A stretch of 64,000 nucleotides of DNA from Arthrobotrys musiformis (taxonomy: Eukaryota > Ascomycota > Orbiliomycetes > Orbiliales > Orbiliaceae). Location: NCBI GenBank assembly GCA_036971715.1, contig JAVHJL010000008.1, positions 1,860,001 through 1,924,000 on the forward strand, given 5' to 3'. The notes under the pieces were generated by a model, which was given only the letters and a program-made list of their open reading frames with translations, was not told the DNA's origin and did no database searches. The position numbers and the translations under genes were made by a program. This document shows positions 61,832-64,000 of this stretch, in pieces (the first letter of the stretch is position 1; each line of letters starts with the position of its first letter).

Positions 61832-64000
61832 AGGCTTCACTGTTCTACAATCGACGTCTGATTCGCAGAGTCTTTCATGTATACCTTTTTATTTGTGTTT
61901 AGGGTCTGGGGGAAGCAACAGCAGACCCTCCTATAGGCTGTTTTAGTATATACTTTCGTTTCTATGCCCGAAATATCCGACGTCCTAATCGAATCATTCT
62001 ATATCTACCTTGAATTCCTCGTTTTTGTGAGATTTGACTATCCTGCGTATGTGTTTTCGTTTGTTAGGGATCCCTTGGTTTTCCCCTTAATAGTTGTTGT
62101 GTAATAGACCCATAGTAGCCGGGGGCCGTTGAACTTCAACCGACGGGATCCAACTCCGGCTCTACGTAAAATTAATTATGCTTATATGAAATTTCGTGTT
62201 GGTCCGCAGTTATTAACATTCGTCCCTGTCGAATACTGCGTCGGCTCTTGACCCGTAAGCTAGCGTATCACAAATACTAAAACACCCTTGTATACATATC
62301 CATCCTTGGTTTCACATGGGTTATAAAATATAGTCTTCTAGGCACACCTGACCCCATTTGAATGACGAACTCCTTTCGATTTGTATTAATGCGTATTTGG
62401 AGTAATTAAACATTAGTTTCAAGCGTTATAAAGCACACATACACTATAGTATCTTATCAAGTTTAAAATTTCAAGCCGCGCTGGCAGCTTCCTAGGCCTC
62501 CTGTGTTGTGGGTGTGGCATTCCATGAAACTTTTGTGCACCTGGGGTAACCTTGGCAGGAACCTTGCTTCTTGTAGCACAAAAGCATAATTAATTGTTGT
62601 ATTTCGCAAAGCAACACAGGAAGTATCTCCTGGTGTATATTCTGGTTCGGAGGGTTGCATTAATTGGGAAGCTTGGACAGCACAAAGGATTAATTCGGAC
62701 GCCGCGCCATCAGCCAACCCCAAATCTAATCTAACGTTGAGCTTGCGTCAAAATTTCATAAAAGAAAAATAATTATAACCAAGATGAAGCCGGTTATTAG
62801 GATCGATAATATTGGCGTTCATCTTAGTTTTAGGAATAGAGCTAAGGTAACGTCACGTCGTGTGATCCATCCAGTCATAGTGTTTTGGATTATAGTATTT
62901 AACCAGGTGAGGAAATGAGCTCGTTACGAGAATTGGTCCGGCGGTGCAGGAAGTGGAAAGAGATAGCGGCCCTACAATATCCTGAGGGATACAAAGCCGA
63001 GGGCTGTCTACACGAGTCATCAGCATCACCTCTTAAAATCTTAGCTCGCTCACAGCTTATCTAGTATCGCCGTATCCAAAGCCACCCGAGACTATTATTC
63101 TAGCTGCTGAGTGAATAAAGGAATTAAAATTGCTCTAGCTACAGCACTACCTTGGTGCTTCCTATTGAGGGAGGTCATACAAATACGGGCTAGTTCATGA
63201 ACCATATATGCATACCCTGGTAGCAATGCCTATCGATATAATGAGAATTTGAGGGATTCACCGAGCTCCCAGATATCAAGGCTTGAGCTCAAAGTTTGCA
63301 GAAGTCCTCAAACCTGCGCTGAGTTCTCAAAGGCCTTCGCCGCAACACCGAACCCTCAGCCTCGCAAATCAGACTGTGGCTCAATACCACCAGCCCCTTG
63401 AAATATCTAGCTTCGTAATTGCGCAAAAGGAAGTCGTCATTTGGTGGCTCGGAAACTCGGATGATATCTCCTCTTTTGATCGGTCCAGGCCTCTGCTCAA
63501 AGCCTATCGATACGGCGGCCTCTACTCATTTGCAGGCGGCTGGCCGGATGAGGAAAGCGTAGATGAGACTGACTAGTCTGAATCAAAAGGGCGGCGTGCG
63601 TGCCCTTGCCCGCCATCATGATCATCCGGGTCTCGGTCGAGGGGACGTCCCAGAGGTATCGCGGGGGCCGCCGCGATGTAGATCACCAGGTATTCTGAAC
63701 CATGTCTAGTTGGGTCATCGGTGGTTGATTGAAGTAGCCGTGACGAGGCCCCTCTACTCGCCCAGGCTGCGGGGTTGCAGCTGGTCAGGTCAGGATATCG
63801 AGGAATTCACCAGGATATTAATCTAAACTTTCAACTAGTCTCCTACAGTTCAAGGAGTATCAAATGACTGCATGTATTTGTGTATTTGCATTACATTCTG
63901 GCCTGCTCCCCGAGACCCTTCTTGCGGGGCTTCTGGTTATGCCCCGCAGCTTGCAATGCCCCAAACCACTGTTATAGTTTCTCGATAATTTCCAACCGCC
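61832..64000. other. Right-edge region without a supported gene
   Basis: It begins with the 3' region of the sugar transporter. ORF 63283-63576 (97 residues, plus) has no recognisable motif. From about 63590 the DNA becomes noticeably GC-richer than the rest of the intergenic sequence and contains hairpin-forming inverted repeats (63587-63607 and 63923-63948). It may be the edge of a different sequence element that continues past the window. Confidence 0.5.
63923..63948. repeat. Inverted repeat with 8-base GC-rich arms
   Basis: TGCGGGGC and GCCCCGCA flank a 10-base loop, giving a strong predicted hairpin. It lies near the right edge of the window in GC-rich DNA with no gene assigned. Confidence 0.75.

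Noticed and set aside
1..64000. A secondary-metabolite gene cluster around the LaeA-like gene or FAD oxidase
   Set aside because: No polyketide synthase, peptide synthetase, terpene cyclase or prenyltransferase is present, and the genes are far apart.

Overview
This window is nuclear DNA from a filamentous ascomycete (Pezizomycotina). The evidence is short GT-AG introns of about 60-100 bases, often with a CTAAC-like branch site, TATA boxes roughly 85-230 bases upstream of start codons, pyrimidine-rich leaders, and protein families typical of these fungi: a fungal rhodopsin-domain membrane protein, a LaeA-like methyltransferase, a Zn2Cys6 regulator and an Agd3-type deacetylase. The class or genus cannot be fixed by eye.

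I support ten protein-coding genes. They are unevenly spread over a largely empty sequence. From left to right: a seven-helix rhodopsin-domain membrane protein (7097-8485, -); a secreted berberine-bridge-type FAD oxidase (12013-13917, +); an APH-fold small-molecule kinase-like protein (14763-15887, +); a secreted CE18/Agd3-like polysaccharide deacetylase with a serine-rich tail (16268-19543, -); an APC-family amino-acid/GABA-type permease with nine exons including a 7-nucleotide microexon (20859-23047, -); a LaeA-like SAM methyltransferase with ten exons (29539-31555, +); a small secreted proline-rich, cysteine-rich protein (33631-34251, +); a Zn2Cys6 transcription factor with a 7-nucleotide first coding exon (39521-41893, +); an intronless F-box protein (44569-45690, -); and an MFS sugar transporter (60085-61831, +). 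Exon joins were worked out by hand and each closes in frame with family-like residues across the junctions.

The gene islands are 7-23 kb, 29.5-34 kb, 39.5-45.7 kb and 60-61.8 kb. Between them lie long AT-leaning stretches (1-7.1, 23-29.5, 34.3-39.5 and 45.7-60.1 kb) with only short random-looking ORFs, homopolymer tracts and small palindromes. I saw no rRNA, tRNA, CRISPR array or intact transposon.

The genes do not form an obvious biosynthetic cluster. A loose theme is the cell surface and uptake: a secreted oxidase, a secreted deacetylase, a secreted cysteine-rich protein, two transporters and a membrane receptor-like protein. The LaeA-like enzyme and the Zn2Cys6 factor are potential regulators, but nothing in the sequence ties them to these neighbours.
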